Shown here: one piece after another, positions 23,400 to 35,799 of the stretch
Position numbering within the stretch: position 1 is the first letter of the stretch
How the letters are laid out: each line of letters begins with the position of its first letter
NCBI GenBank assembly: GCA_030762175.1
Contig: CM060831.1
Span: 27,208,001-27,272,000, forward strand
Reading direction: 5' to 3'
Source: Metallyticus violacea
Lineage: Eukaryota > Arthropoda > Insecta > Mantodea > Metallyticidae
DNA: 64,000 nucleotides
Position numbers and translations under genes: made by a program
Notes under the pieces: model-generated
What the model saw: only the letters and a program-made list of their open reading frames with translations
Database searches by the model: none
What the model was told of the DNA's origin: nothing

Positions 23400-24080
23400 A
23401 AAGTCACTACATCATCAAATGCCTTTGAAAGTAATCCTCCAGGATCTTAGTTCTTTGCAAGGAGTAGGGAAGGCAATGAAAGCTTTATGTGTTTTATTAA
23501 TTAATCTTTCCTCTCATCAAAATGGTATTAAAGTGTCTTATTCGTTTGCAATTTTCAGAATCAGATCAAAGTTGCATGGACATAGGTTGAGCAAACACAG
23601 AGGATACCAAAACCTCCAATTTCCATGACTGTAAGATTTTTGACAGGAGTTACTGTATGAGCTCTAGCATTATCGTCGAAGATAATGGCATTGTCTAGTA
23701 GTGTTGGTAGTTTCAAACTGCATAATACAGGCGACACTGTAGAAATCTCTTATAATGTAATAATTAGCAAGAATTACTCCTGTTAAACCTCCTGTTGTAA
23801 ATAGGAAAATGGGGTATTCACAGTGTGGTTTTCAGCAACAAGATGTTGAGCAAAAACATTTTGATTGTCATAAACCAAAATGAGCATGACGTTTGTAGGA
23901 AATGGATTCTGTTGAACATTTTTATAATGTTGTAACAGTTAACTCTGACTGATTCTTGAGTTCCAGTTCATATGCTCTTATCCATGTTTCATCCACTGTA
24001 ATGATGTGATTACAGAGCATTATCTTTCCAATTAATTGCTCCAGATTGATATAATACACTTCACAATGAGTTCACCAATG
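23400..24080 (-). pseudogene. mariner-like transposase relic
   Basis: Reverse-strand frames give VDETWIRAYELELKNQSE (D-E-x-W region around the first catalytic Asp) at about 24030-23960, then ARAHTVTPVKNLTVMEIG (after the second Asp region) and LCPCNFDLILKI near the third. Order and spacing fit a mariner transposase. Numerous stops. Confidence 0.6.
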
Positions 24081-25303
24081 TGGCACTATTTTGCAGCAAT
24101 CTTGTGCATATGCATATTTGGCCTTAAAATGCAGAAAACTATTGGGAAACAGCTGGGGCTTTACACTAAGATAAAAAGGAGCAAAAGTCCAGATTTTGGA
24201 AGATGTCATGAGGGTAATAACAACTGCAAGATCCTCAAAAACACTTTGTGTATCAGAAATGCATGGAAAATTTCTAGACTTGAACAGAGCTGCAAGAATA
24301 ATAATAATAAATAACTTCAAAGTTGAAGATAATCAAGGATATAATGACTGCAAATGACAAAAGATAATTCTGGTGTCTGGTGTCATTAAGTACAAAGAAA
24401 ACTTCAGTGTATGCTCAAGTGGGAAATTTGCTATTTTAAATAGGAGCTTATTAAGAGCTTAATATTCATAAAGTACAAAAAAAAAAATGGGTCTTTAGCT
24501 TGACTTTGTTCCTAAGCTTATTGGCAGTGGATTGAGTTAATTCCATTATTAAGTTGAGCAATATGGCACTTGGTTCATTTCATTTCCAAGAATCAGATTT
24601 TTGTCTGTTATGATAATATTAGATTGTGAAAATGAAAATATATATCATATATGTCAAGATAAAGTTTATGTGCATTTTTAAAGTAAAAACTATATTTATT
24701 TTTAAAATTAATCAGGTATAGTTTTAAATCTTTAAAGCAAGTTTTGGCACTGAATTCTCTTAATTTTTCTACTCTACAATTGTTAAAAATTCTTCCTTAT
24801 TAATTTCATCATTTTTATAATGCAGTGAGAAGTATGTGCTTGGCTTCTTTTGCAGCAGTTCAATTGGATGAACATGCATATAATTCTATTTCTATACTGT
24901 GAGAGATGTTGCTTTAATTTCTTATACAAAACCTATTTATTTGAACTGTGGTCAGCTGAAACTTGCATTAACTGAAATGCCTCTCACTCTATCTCTTTCT
25001 CTTTTTTCCATACAAGATTAGATTTTAAGGCAGGACACCATTTCCATGTGACTGTTTGACACTCACCCCTCCTTCATGCTTGGTGCAAATGTGTGTTTAT
25101 GGCACCCCTACTTATGACCAACAGACAAATCCTTCTTTTCTGCAGTTCAATGGAACCAGGGTGCCCTTAATAGGTTACTGATCTGGCTGTCAAATATTAC
25201 TTTGCCAAACAAAAGAATTTAGGCACCTCTAAGGTGGGCTTCCAGTGAAAATTTCTAATTACCTGCAGTGTGAAATCTTACTCCAAAGTATGCCAATATT
25301 TAA

Positions 25304-25463
25304 TGATCTCTTCTGAGTCAAAATATTTAGAACACTCTTTATGGTTTCACTTACATGTCCTAAGTGAATCTCATATAAATGAAGCCACAAAGAGTGTTCT
25401 ATATATTTCAACTCATAAGAGATTATTAATGCGTGTTTCACTGTGTTTGATTCCAAATTGAAT
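25304..25463 (+). mobile_element. short PLE-derived hairpin element
   Basis: Inverted arms (GATCTCTTCTGAGTC...AGAACACTCTTTATGG on the left, ACAAAGAGTGTTCTATATAT...ATAAGAGATT on the right) and a tail GTGTTTCACTGTGTTTGATT then CCAAATTG. The same tail is present, inverted, at the left end of PLE-1 (3474-3500), so it belongs to the PLE-1 family. AATATTTAA on both sides is a possible short TSD. No hammerhead core remains in the small centre. Confidence 0.75.
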
Positions 25464-26190
25464 TAATATTTAAATGCAGACCTTTGTTACAATCACTATT
25501 CCAATTGTTAGTGAAATGATGAGCAAATGGAAACATGTGTTGATAAAAATTGAAGAAAAACCCAAGACAATGAGGAGAATGCAAAATGGCAGAATCCTCC
25601 AAAAGGTTGCTACAGATTATGTTGTTGGGATATCAACTCTTTCATACTGGGAGAAAGTGCAATTAAAACTTGAAGATTAGTCTAATGCACCTAAATTTTT
25701 TAAAAATTTAGAGTACTAATAATGACAATAAAATGTAATTTCAATTATAATTTTTTTTTTAAATATGACTAGGAATTCTGGAATTCATGGTTTATCCAAA
25801 ATATTACATATCCAAATTTACCTCTGCCCCCATTGTTTTGGGTAAGTAGGATTCTACTGTATTTCTAAATTTTGCCAAAGTGGAAAATGTCAAACCTTGT
25901 CTGTATGAGGTTTTTGAAAATTGCGTATTATAGATAGGGTATCTTCTGATTTTTCCAAGAACTCTCTGTCTACCCTGCCCCTTTTCCCAATTCCCCAAAA
26001 TTCAGAATTAATGTGATGCTGTTTCCCTATATTTGAACTGCAAAGTTTAATCAACTTGAAGTGGTGTGAACTCTTCTACCTCTTTGTTTTGTCCCATAAG
26101 TAATAATGACAAAAAGGTCACAAATCCAATTATATTATTCACATTAGTGAAGAAAAGGTATTGCTGCAGTTTATTCTCCAAAGCCAATAG

Positions 26191-26460
26191 TTACCGCCAT
26201 GGGTGGCCGAGGTCATTAAGGCGGGGAATCATGAGCGGAGGTCTGGGATTCGAATCCTGCCAGGACTGTCCTGCCTGACTGCGGTTTTTTTCAGGTTTTC
26301 CTTAGTCCTCATAAATGGAAAATACAGGGGAGGTACCTTAAACTTAGGCCTGGAATGTTTCCTCCCTTAAAATTTCCTTTCCCAATATATCATTTCATGT
26401 ATCATCATTGTCCACCGCCTCGGTAGTAAAAACAGCTGTTAAACACTATTCAAAAAAAAA
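26191..26460 (+). mobile_element. SINE family A, copy 2
   Basis: Starts TTACCGCCATGGGTGGCCGA, followed by GGTCATTAAGGCG (tRNA-Ser/Leu-like A-box region), with B-box GATTCGAATCC at 26249-26259, then the family body and A tail (26451-26462). Best preserved head of the family. Confidence 0.9.
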
Positions 26461-26462
26461 AA

Positions 26463-29400
26463 TCAATAGATGCTCAAAATCAAACCAGAAGCAATCTCTG
26501 GATCAGTATTAGATATAACAGATAAATTTTTAAAGTCACCGTTTTTAACTTTTGATTTCCAATTTGAATTTTTCTCAAGGATTCATTCAGCTTTATATCT
26601 CTTGATGTAAAGAGATGTTCTTGCTTCTGTTGCATACTAACACCAACTAGCTATGCAATTTCTGAACACCATATTTCATCTTTGACGAGGGCAGCAATTT
26701 ATTCAACATCTGTGTGCCTATCACTCATGGGAGATATGTAATCTAGTATATACAAATACATTTATTTATATACTCTTATCTATACATCATTGTTACACAC
26801 TGTTCAGATGTGTGACAACATTCCATGCAGCAAAACAGCATACAAGCTTAAAAAATTTGAAAACTATTGTTTTAAAATTTGCATTCCATGAATTTCATAA
26901 TATTACTATAGTTTGATTTTGTTAGCTTCTGATACATAAAATTATTTATTCCCCCTTTTCTGCACATGGTATATGTGTTAAAGGAGGTTATCTGCCAGAT
27001 ATTTTTTGTTTATTTTTTAGTGTAGTTGAAAATATAATGTATTATTTGTTCCAAGAGAAATGAGAGTTTATTTCCAGAGAAGCTAGTTTTTTTAGCTATG
27101 TGTATATACTGTTTAGAAGCTAAAAATAAAAACTGATTATTATTAACATTTTATATATACAATATTAATTAACAATATAGATGCCTTTTATTTGTATTCT
27201 AAAGTAGTTAACATATTAATTTCAATTATGAAAGGAATTTGAACTTTAATTATATTATTATGAGTGGTATGTTTTTCTCCCTTATATATGAGTAGATATA
27301 TAAGTTAGTGTCTGAAGCAAACTTAGTGAATAACTAGACAGTCTAAGAAAAAGAATTAAACAAATAAACATACTTATTTAAATTGCAGTTTTGTCAACAC
27401 AGCTTACATGAAGATTTCAATCTTTCTATAGTGGGTCTTCAACTAACAATGCTCATTTTCATTTTCAAAGGATAAATGGATCTAGGCTTGTGCACTCATA
27501 TGAATCTTAGAGATATTTTTAGGTTCCATGTAGGTATGTATGCATAGACAATTACTTTCTCTTTCATGCTGTTTTCTTTCTTTCTTCCTTTCCTTTCTTC
27601 CCTCCCTTCCTTCCTTCCTTCCTTTTTCTTCCTTTCTTTCCTTCCCTCCCTCTCTTTTCTTCTTTCTTTTATTTTATTTTTTTCTGAATTATAATTAATA
27701 TCAGTTCTACAAGTTTATTTTTAGGTTAGTTACTGTATGTTCTCTGGTTTGTAAACATTGGTTTCAATTATCAGGCTAGTTACTATATATTTTTTTTTAA
27801 ATTTCAGAGCCATATCTTACTCAGTACTTTTATTACATTGATCAAAGCTGTAATATTGATTTTTTTAATGTTCCTTTGTGTAGCACAGAAATTATTTATG
27901 CATTTTATGTGTGCTTTGAATGTTAACACAAGCTTAAATGTTTAAATATATTTTGTAAATTTGCCATAGTTAATTACAAAATAGAATTAACAAAGAGAAA
28001 GCTTTGAAGAGATTATTTGTGTAAAATATAATTTAGACATAGTATAGGTATTTGCATGGTATACGTATGGAAAATCTTCATAAAAGTACCAAAATTTATA
28101 TATTTGAAAGATAAAAATTATTCATTTTATATATAGCTATATATGTTCAATATTATTATGTGCAAAACTAAGCACCAAAATAACTGTAATTGATAAGATT
28201 TTTGTATAGGACATATGAAAAAGGTATAACCCCTTTGGTAATCAAAATTATAGAAAAAAACAACAATAAAAAATAAAATAAAATAAAAACTACATTCCAA
28301 TATGCTAATCTAAGTATGGACTCACTCCTTATAGAAGTTATTTCAAAATATGTTTTCCACTTCTTTTAGAATTTCAACTTATTTCTGTAATGTTAAGCTA
28401 CAATATGTGCCATACTTTGACATTGCAAACAACATAGGTACTGTACATGGATAAATACAGTGATAACTTAGGGTCTTTTGGTCACTAACATCAGTGTACG
28501 ATTAAGAAGATTTTCACATTTTTTGTTCTTATGATCTTAGTGAATGAGAGGGTTTGATTAAACACCTGCACACAAAAGAGTTGGTAAATCCACATTATTG
28601 AGGAAATGGTGGAGGTAAGCTGTGGGAGTTGAAGGATGACACATACACACAAAAAAGGTGGAAAAAATATGTATTGGAGAGAGAGTGAAAGCTGCAGGTA
28701 TAATGTAAGCGAACAAAAACTTACTTCACCTTGAATAACAGTAAACCAGTTTAAATTGTCTTTTCTGTTTACTCTCTGACCACTGCTAAAAATTCTTAAT
28801 ACAGTATAAATAGAAATTCAGGAATAAATACTGCTTTTTGAATACATAAAACCCTGGATTAAAATTATCCAAATAAAAGGTTAAAAATTCAAATAATATA
28901 GGAATATTTAATATTGTTTTTAATAGGAGTTTCAAGGGGAATAAGCCTCTGTTCAAATTATTTAATAATTCAAATTATTCGTGTTTTAAATTAAAATGCA
29001 GAGCTGAAATAAGGACAATATTAAACTTTTCGCAATACTTGCCAGACACTCCTTGGTTCCTTGGGTCTCTCAAAAATATTATACTGCATAGTATATTTCT
29101 GTTTTTCATTTTTAATATAAATGTTATTTGTTTTTAGTAAATATTATGTCAATATATTTTTATTATTATATTAAATATAATTTGGCAGACAGATTTTTTC
29201 CCCATGGCTTTGCTCTAAAGCTTACACAGACTTGGCTTATTTAGCCCAAGAAGCTAGAAAATGTAGCTTGTGAATTTTTAACCAGAGACTGTTGTAATCT
29301 AACTCAAAAAACTGCAAACATTCCATCTAAATATTTAATAATAACAAACTAAATAAGAGAACAGTTACCTTTATGAACAGCTTTGGAATGCTCCCAATAG

Positions 29401-29878
29401 TGAAACTATATTAGCATTGTTTGATGCATTTTTTGATGAAAAATGTAACAGAATGTACAAGCACTTTTCTCAAGGTGGGATAAAGCCAGACTTCATATTT
29501 ATTAACATACTGCAATCTGATTATTTTAAATTAAAAACTTAATTCACCCACATACCAACGTATATCAGGGTAGCCTTGTTCTATCCATCTCTGCCACTCT
29601 GCTCTAATCTCACACAATCTCTTCATTTCTCATATCCATCTTCTTCTTACTTTTTTTTGTATTTAAACTCTTTTTCTCTTCATTTTTTCCTTTTCTTTTT
29701 TTGGGCTATAATTTTGCATTTCAAATACCTCTTTTGCTTTCCTATCCTCTCCCATTCTTTTTACATGGCTGTATCACTTCAGCTGGCATTCCTTCACCAA
29801 CTCACTCATTGCTTTCTTGTTCAGGCTCTTCTTGGATTCTGTCCCTTCTAGTTTTTTCTAAAGCTTATCTTGTGAATT
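26463..29878. other. no recognisable gene; polypyrimidine tract at 27568-27680
   Basis: AT-rich. A long CT-only stretch with TTCC/TCCC tetramers occupies about 27568-27680. A weak helix-turn-helix-like reading on the reverse strand near 26640-26710 was not strong enough to call. Confidence 0.5.
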
Positions 29879-29890
29879 TCATCCCTGTAG

Positions 29891-30178
29891 AAAAACTGCC
29901 ATGGGTGGCTGAGATTATTAAAGTGCAGATTCATGAGCAGGAGGTCTGGGGTTCGATTTTCACCAGGACTGTCCACCATGACTGAGGTTTTACCCAGGTA
30001 TTCCTCAGTCCTAATAAATGGCAAATGCTGGTGAGGTACCCTAAAACTTAGGCCTGAAACTCTTCCATCCTTTAAAAATATCCTTTCCCAAATTATTATT
30101 TCATCTCATGTATCACCAGTGTCCGTTGCCTGTGATGTCTCAGCAGTTAAAATGGGCATTAAATATTATTAAAAAAAA
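29891..30178 (+). mobile_element. SINE family A, copy 3, with 11-bp TSD
   Basis: TSD CATCCCTGTAG at 29880-29890 and 30179-30189 (perfect). Head CTGCCATGGGTGGCTGAG, B-box GGTTCGATTTT (decayed), body as in the other copies, A9 tail. Confidence 0.92.
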
Positions 30179-30632
30179 CATCCCTGTAGCATGATCTTAC
30201 TCATATGTTTGTCTTATAATGCTAAACTCTTCATACCATAAAATGTAAAGAATACCTTAACTGCATTCAAAATCTGTATTTTTCTTTGGATGCTGATCTT
30301 TGTCTTCCCTACAATAGTGTTATTCTTTTGATAATAGCTGATATTGCTTTTTTATTTGTATTAATTTGTTCTTCCTGTCTATCCTGTTTTGATGCCCATA
30401 TTACCTTGCTTGACAGAAATATAAAAACTCCTGTGGAGGCCTAACAACTCTTTAAAATGTGCTTTAAAGTTACACAATTAAAATTGAGATTAACACTTAA
30501 CACTGAAAATACTGCTAAAAACACAATATTATGAGCCACTGCACTGCGAGACTATGAAGACTACAGCAGTATTTATATATGGTATCATTCCATTCCTCTT
30601 CAGTTCTTCACCCTATTGCACTTCTGTCAGTT

Positions 30633-30923
30633 ACCGCCATGGGTGGCCAAAGTCATTAAGGCGAGGAACTCATGAGCGGGAGGTCTGGATTCGAATCCCC
30701 CCAGGATCATCCTCCCTGACTGAAGTTTTATCCAGGTTTTCCTCAGTCTTCATTACTGCAAATGCCGAGGAGGTATCCTAAACTTATGCCTGAAATGTTT
30801 CCTTCCTTAAAAAAAAAATCCTTTCCCAATATATCATTTCATCTCATGTATCACCAGTGTTCACCACCTGTGGTGCCTCAGTAGTAAAAACGGGTGTTAA
30901 ACACCATTAAAAAAAAAAAAAAA
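30633..30923 (+). mobile_element. SINE family A, copy 4, with 13-bp TSD
   Basis: TSD ACTTCTGTCAGTT at 30620-30632 and 30924-30936 (perfect). Head ACCGCCATGGGTGGCC, B-box GATTCGAATCC, poly(A) of about 16 nt at the 3' end. Youngest-looking copy here. Confidence 0.95.
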
Positions 30924-30990
30924 ACTTCTGTCAGTTGAAATTCCTCTGGTGTATTTTATAACATTTATTGTGTATTTTACATAACATCAT

Positions 30991-31290
30991 CTATGTAAAC
31001 CAGTGCTTGTTGGTAAACAAGTCTAAGTTTCCACATGTCTTCCTTTGATCTGTGGGTTGGCCATTTACAAATTTCATGATTTCATCAATAAAGATGTTAA
31101 AAATTAATGGGCTAAGGCTATTATCACTTTGTTTAATTCCTTTCTCAATTGGAAATTCTCCAGACATTTTATCATTCATTCTAACTCTTCCCACCAGCTG
31201 CTCATATATAATCTTCACTGCATTCAGCAATCTCAATCTAAAAGGATCCTTTGCCACCAATGCTCTCCCTATATGATCCTAATTTAATCA
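30991..31290 (-). pseudogene. LINE reverse-transcriptase fragment
   Basis: An open reverse-strand frame (start at 31260) reads AKDPFRLRLLNAVKIIYEQL, then GEFPIEKGIKQSDN and SLSPLIFNIFIDEIMKFVNG, the RT block before the YADD motif of non-LTR retrotransposons (GIKQGD-type, one extra Asn). Ends at 30991 without the catalytic Asp pair. Confidence 0.75.
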
Positions 31291-32017
31291 GTTATTTTTA
31301 TTTTTATTTACCGTAATAAACTTTTATGGCTGTAAATTGAACTTTCAGCTGTTTAGATTTATCTGTAAATAAAACCTATATTTCTAATCAAAGTTTATTT
31401 AGAACTTTGAATCTTGTCGACTCCTTTTCCCCTCCATTGAACCAGTATTTGCCCATCATTTCACTGCAGATATTTTGCTACAGTGTGTGTGCTTGCATAC
31501 ATGCATGTGTTTTGCTTCTGTCCCAAGATAATAATTGCATTTCTTTAGAGAAGTATTTATTGAAAATGAATGAATACAGATACTTCTTTGCAGAGAGTAC
31601 TGGTGAAAAGCAATGGTTAGATAGAAGTATTCTGAGATGACTAATCATTCAGCATGATGTACAGCAGCATGGAGAGATGGGAGATGAAAATGTTGAGGTT
31701 ACAATGGAGAACTAAAGGCAAAGACTGCCATAAAGTGTGCTTCCTCTGTGAGGTAGTATGTAGCAGTTCTACTCATTGACTTCATACATTCAATCATGAT
31801 GTGTGCAAGGTCAGGAAGACATTATTCAACGTCTCTGTGGGAAGATTTTTGAAGGCCTTCACAATGATGGTAACAAGTTCATATACTTTTGATGGACAGA
31901 CTATATGGCAAATTTCTCAGCACTTTGCTTTATCAGACCTCTCTTTACAAGACAAAAATTTTGATGATACAAAGCAAGTTATAAGAAATGGCCTTTTCAT
32001 TTATTTTTTTTTAATTT

Positions 32018-32277
32018 CATTTATTTCAGCACAATATGGTATTGTATACAATTAAGTCATGTCAATGTATAAATTAACAAATTTATAATAAAGGTGACAA
32101 TTATAAATAACCCAATCCCCCCCCCCCACACACACACACATATATATAAACACACATACATTATACAGTAGTATAATACATAAATAGTGTGTAACATAAT
32201 AGTTCATTATAATTTACATACTCTTCAATATCATAGTGAACCTTGTCTATATAAAAATGAAATAAGCGTTTCTTGAA
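32018..32277 (-). repeat. dispersed repeat C, copy 2
   Basis: Second copy of the repeat at 22243-22475. A T-rich run at 32005-32016 on its left could be the poly(A) of a reverse-strand insertion. Contains a C11 run followed by (CA)n(TA)n at about 32117-32149. Confidence 0.7.
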
Positions 32278-32839
32278 TTTATTTTATCCATTTCAATATT
32301 TAATATTATCAGGTAATTTAGTTTATTATACAATTTTATTCCAGAATAGCTAGGCATCTTCTGTAATTTGTATATAAGGAGTACAAGATCATCTTACTTC
32401 TAGTATGGTGGTTGTGGACACAAGTTTGTATTCATAGGAAAGTTATACTTGACAAAATGCCTGGCACTGATCATCTCCAAATTCTTCCATTGTTTGAATA
32501 CTATGCTCCTCTAGTCACATAAACTGCACTAAAGTATTGCAATATATGTCAACAAACCTTCAGAAATATCACTGCACTGCCTAAAGCAGTGTTCTGAACT
32601 GAACACCCAAATAGATAAGAACCCCTGACCAAACACATTTCATATGTTCTATGACAATCTCTAGATTTTAGAGTGAAAAAATCATAAAGGAAGGTGACTA
32701 TTATTTTGGGACAAGGGTAGCACGCAAGCGCGTGCGCGCATGTGTGTGTGTTTTTTATTTTGCATCGACAAAATTTTAAATGACAGTTATATTATAATTG
32801 CAAGAAAACTAATAACTTGAATAAGATCATTTCTATGGC

Positions 32840-33735
32840 ATATTCAGGAAGGATACCTACATAGATAATTATAAAAAAAGCAACAGCCACAATCCAAAAC
32901 AACATAAACTTGCTATAATCAATAGCCTCACATTCACATTAACAAACCTACCAGTAAATGAGACAGAATACAAATTGGAGTACCAAAAAATCATGTATAT
33001 AGCACAGAAAAATGACTACACAACAGATCTGGTCAAGAACAAGATAGAAAAATTCAAAAAACAAATAAAAGAAATCACCACATTGAAAGGTAACAAAGGA
33101 CAGCAGATATATAAAAAATTTACATTCCATCCATGGGCACACCAAAAATTTCAAAAGATTTTTAAAGATGCCAACATTATTTTGGCTCCAGTGAATAAAT
33201 GCAGTTTGAAAAACTTCCTAAAAACCAACACAAAGGATAAAATCCCACCAGGAAAACAATCAGGCATTTACGAAATCAGCTGCAAAGACTGCAATAATAA
33301 ATATGTAGGTAAAACAAAAAGGAACATTACCATACGGTTTAAGGGTTTAAGGAACGCATGAGAAGTATAAAATATAAGCATGGAAAAATCAGTAGTAGCA
33401 TACCATTCTGGCAAAAAAAAAAAAAAAAAAAAAAAAAGATGAGTTCCAAAACAAATCAAAACTCTTAAAAGCTCTTCAAAAACCCATAGAATTATCCATG
33501 TGGGAAAATATACTCTTGAACAAAAACAAAGAAAATTTAGTTAATTTTGATCTTTCAAACAACAGCAACCTCATCAAGAAGTTTATAAAATCCAAAGAGC
33601 GGCATCGCTGACAGTGGAACTGTGCTGACAATGAAGGAAATTTGCCTTTGAAACATGTCCAAGTAAGTGGAATAAAACTAGTGAAATTTGAGTGACTTCC
33701 TCATAAATAATTTGTTACAATATTCTCTTTACATA
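32840..33735 (+). mobile_element. Penelope-like element 3 (PLE-3): RT C-terminus plus GIY-YIG
   Basis: Longest intact PLE frame here (32975-33361, 128 codons). It includes the linker FHPWAHQKFQKIFKDANIIL, APVNKCSLKNFLK, then GKQSGIYEISCKDCNNKYVG and KTKRNITIRFK of the endonuclease. Upstream, in another frame, is RKDTYIDNYKKSNSHNP (RT end). A poly(A) run (33413-33436) interrupts the C-terminal part. The 3' end continues through a hammerhead-like motif to TAATTTGTTACAATATT. 5' truncated. Confidence 0.85.
33615..33665 (+). ncRNA. hammerhead-like motif of PLE-3 (one core change)
   Basis: CTGACAA at 33625-33631 (G8 changed to A), weak stem II AAGG/CCTT, GAAA 33650-33653, C-AT-G stem III and GTC at 33657-33659. 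The core change at G8 should reduce activity. Confidence 0.55.
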
Positions 33736-34590
33736 TAAACTTTAACATAAATTAAGAAATGAGCTGAATTACTGTGACCATCAAAACTGCAAAAACATCT
33801 TTAAATAATGCACTTTAGTATTCATAGCTGCCTTCCCGTACAAGAGTCACCCTAAAATTTTAAGCAGAGACCACAAAAATGTTTTAATATACCTGGAGCT
33901 TTTAAAGATTTTCAAAGTGTTCTTCATTAAAATGTAAGCACACTTTTGCATTTGTGCAAATCATTTTAAAAATTCTTTTGCTCAAGTCTCTTTTGGAAGC
34001 TAATTTACAGACACTATGTAATCCCATGATCTCTTTATGTAATGGGAAAGGGCATGCATATAGCTTTCCTTTGATTTTAGGAAAAAAGGAAAATGTGACA
34101 GCAGCTCACTCTAAAGAATATTAGGAACTGGGAACCACTCCAACATGCATTTGCCAAGAAACTAGAGTGGAAGCATGCCATGGTGAATCAGTAGGTGACT
34201 TGGCTTTTAATCTTGGGTACTTTGCTATCCAAACTGCTAGACAGATGGAGACAAATGATTCCACTCTGCAGTAATGTTTTCTGAGTATCCAATATGATAG
34301 TCATTAAATTACTGTTTTTGTAAAGAAAGATATCATTCCATTTTTTTTGCACTTCTACTTCCTCAAATTTGCCATCTCTGGAAAGCACCACAGTGCCTGG
34401 TGCCATATTTTTGGGAATCATAATGGTTTAGCTATGATTTATCCCTTATAATGATGTTATAAGTGTCCCTGCATCTCCCATTGTCAAATTTTTGTAGCAT
34501 GATATGGTGCCATCCTAATCTCTTGTCATATGGTCTTCTGTTGAGGAGTGTGGCATCTAATTATAGAACAATACTTTATATCTTGAAAAT

Positions 34591-35060
34591 GTGAGCTGAG
34601 CTCGATGGCTTGGGTGATAATGCTTGAGACTCACATTCATCCTGACCTTGGGTTTTTAGGATTTCCCCCTGGTTTTTTAAGCTAAAATGGATATTTTTCC
34701 ACAAATTTTCTGCTCTCCCATTTCCTTTCATTTGATTCCTTAGCACAATTACAGTTTGGAAGCGTCAGGCAAAGAGGCTGGTGCCTTGTGGTATGGTGGT
34801 GGCTTGTACTCAGGAAAAGCTCCTGTCCTAGTGTCTAGTGAGGTCAGTCTGGGGACCTCAGGACACCTTAAATTATCTTTCTGGATCCAGAAGTGATTCT
34901 CACAGGTCCACTGACATCTATGGAAATGTAAGGGAGTTCACCTATGCTTATGCATTGTCTTCTCAGATCCTGGTCGTCTGATGTATCACCCAAGATCACC
35001 ATCTCATCCTTCCTCTTGGAGGTGACCCTAAGGAGAATATGTATGATAGGCCCATTAGTG
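34591..35060 (+). mobile_element. SINE-like GC-richer block inserted in the mariner relic
   Basis: Starts GAGCTGAGCTCGATGGCTTG with an A-box-like segment, contains a GC-richer non-coding body (e.g. GTCTAGTGAGGTCAGTCTGG), and ends in a purine-rich simple repeat AGAAGAGAAGAAGAAGAGG. It separates the two halves of the mariner. No clear B-box or TSD seen, so the class is tentative. Confidence 0.45.
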
Positions 35061-35197
35061 GTTGCAAAGAAGAGAAGAAGAAGAGGATGAAGGAGAAAAA
35101 CCTGAAAAGTTAGTTTAAGATGACACTAGTTACTTTTATCCAATGCCAATGGTCCTCTGAACTACTACATAGATGCTTTGGGGATTCTCCTTGAGCA

Positions 35198-35567
35198 ATT
35201 ACCATGCAGCTTCAAGCTTTTAGAGTTACAGCTGTGTGAGGGCAACCTGTATAGGAGTCATCTTCACATTATTTCCAACCTCTTTGAAACTCCGAAAAGT
35301 AATTTCTAATGGTGGCTTAGGACAGTGCAGAGGCTGACCAAAGATTACAACATTGCTCTACTGTCAAGCCTCCTTTGAAATCATTACCATGCAGCTTCAA
35401 GCTTTTAGAGTTTCAGCTGTGTGAGGGCAGCCTGTATAGGAGTCATCTTCACATTATTTCCAACCTCTTTGAAACTCCGAAAAGCAATTTCTAATGGTGG
35501 CTTAGGACAGTGCAGAGGCTGACCAAAGATTACAACATTGCTCCACTGTCAAGCCTCCTTTGAAATC
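35198..35567 (-). repeat. 185-bp tandem duplication inside the mariner relic
   Basis: 35198-35382 and 35383-35567 are nearly identical (about four to five differences, e.g. GAGTTACAGC against GAGTTTCAGC). The unit encodes the mariner N-terminal DNA-binding region, so that domain is present twice, head to tail. Confidence 0.95.
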
Positions 35568-35799
35568 ATAGTACATTATCACATGAAAATCATGGCACGG
35601 AAGCAGCATTGCATCTGCCTGCATGTACATCAGTGACTGATTTGCAACTGTATTCCTATAAAATTTGTTGTCACATTGTTGTGTGTCAAAGTGTATATAT
35701 GGCATTAAAATAATCCCCTTTAAAATGAAAATAACTTCATTGTTTCCAGATTTATGTTTTAAACTCTGATAAAAACTCAATGTGAGCTCCATATGTACA

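Larger units (their letters stand above)
33900..35620 (-). pseudogene. mariner transposon, near full length but decayed, interrupted by a SINE-like block
   Basis: Reverse strand, high to low: N-terminal helix-turn-helix (YYDFKGGLTVEQCCNLWSAS, ATIRNCFSEFQRGWK, CEDDSYTGCPHTAVT; 35600-35390), duplicated in tandem; then, left of the inserted block, HHIMLQKFDNGRC and YNIIIRDKSWLNHYDSQKYG with the first catalytic Asp (about 34510-34420); AEWNHL (about 34262), FPFFLKSKESYMHALSH, and a C-terminal MQMQKCAYILMKNTLKIF (about 33965-33915). Every landmark of a mariner transposase appears in order. Stops throughout; the second Asp region is not clear. Confidence 0.7.

Noticed and set aside
26600..26730. 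Reverse-strand helix-turn-helix-like reading
   Set aside because: Only about 30 residues of weak similarity to transposase N-termini, with no supporting downstream motif.
31801..32055. 84-codon + strand open frame
   Set aside because: A segment (LQDKNFDDTKQVIRNGLF) faintly resembles a mariner C-terminus, but no other transposase block lies upstream.
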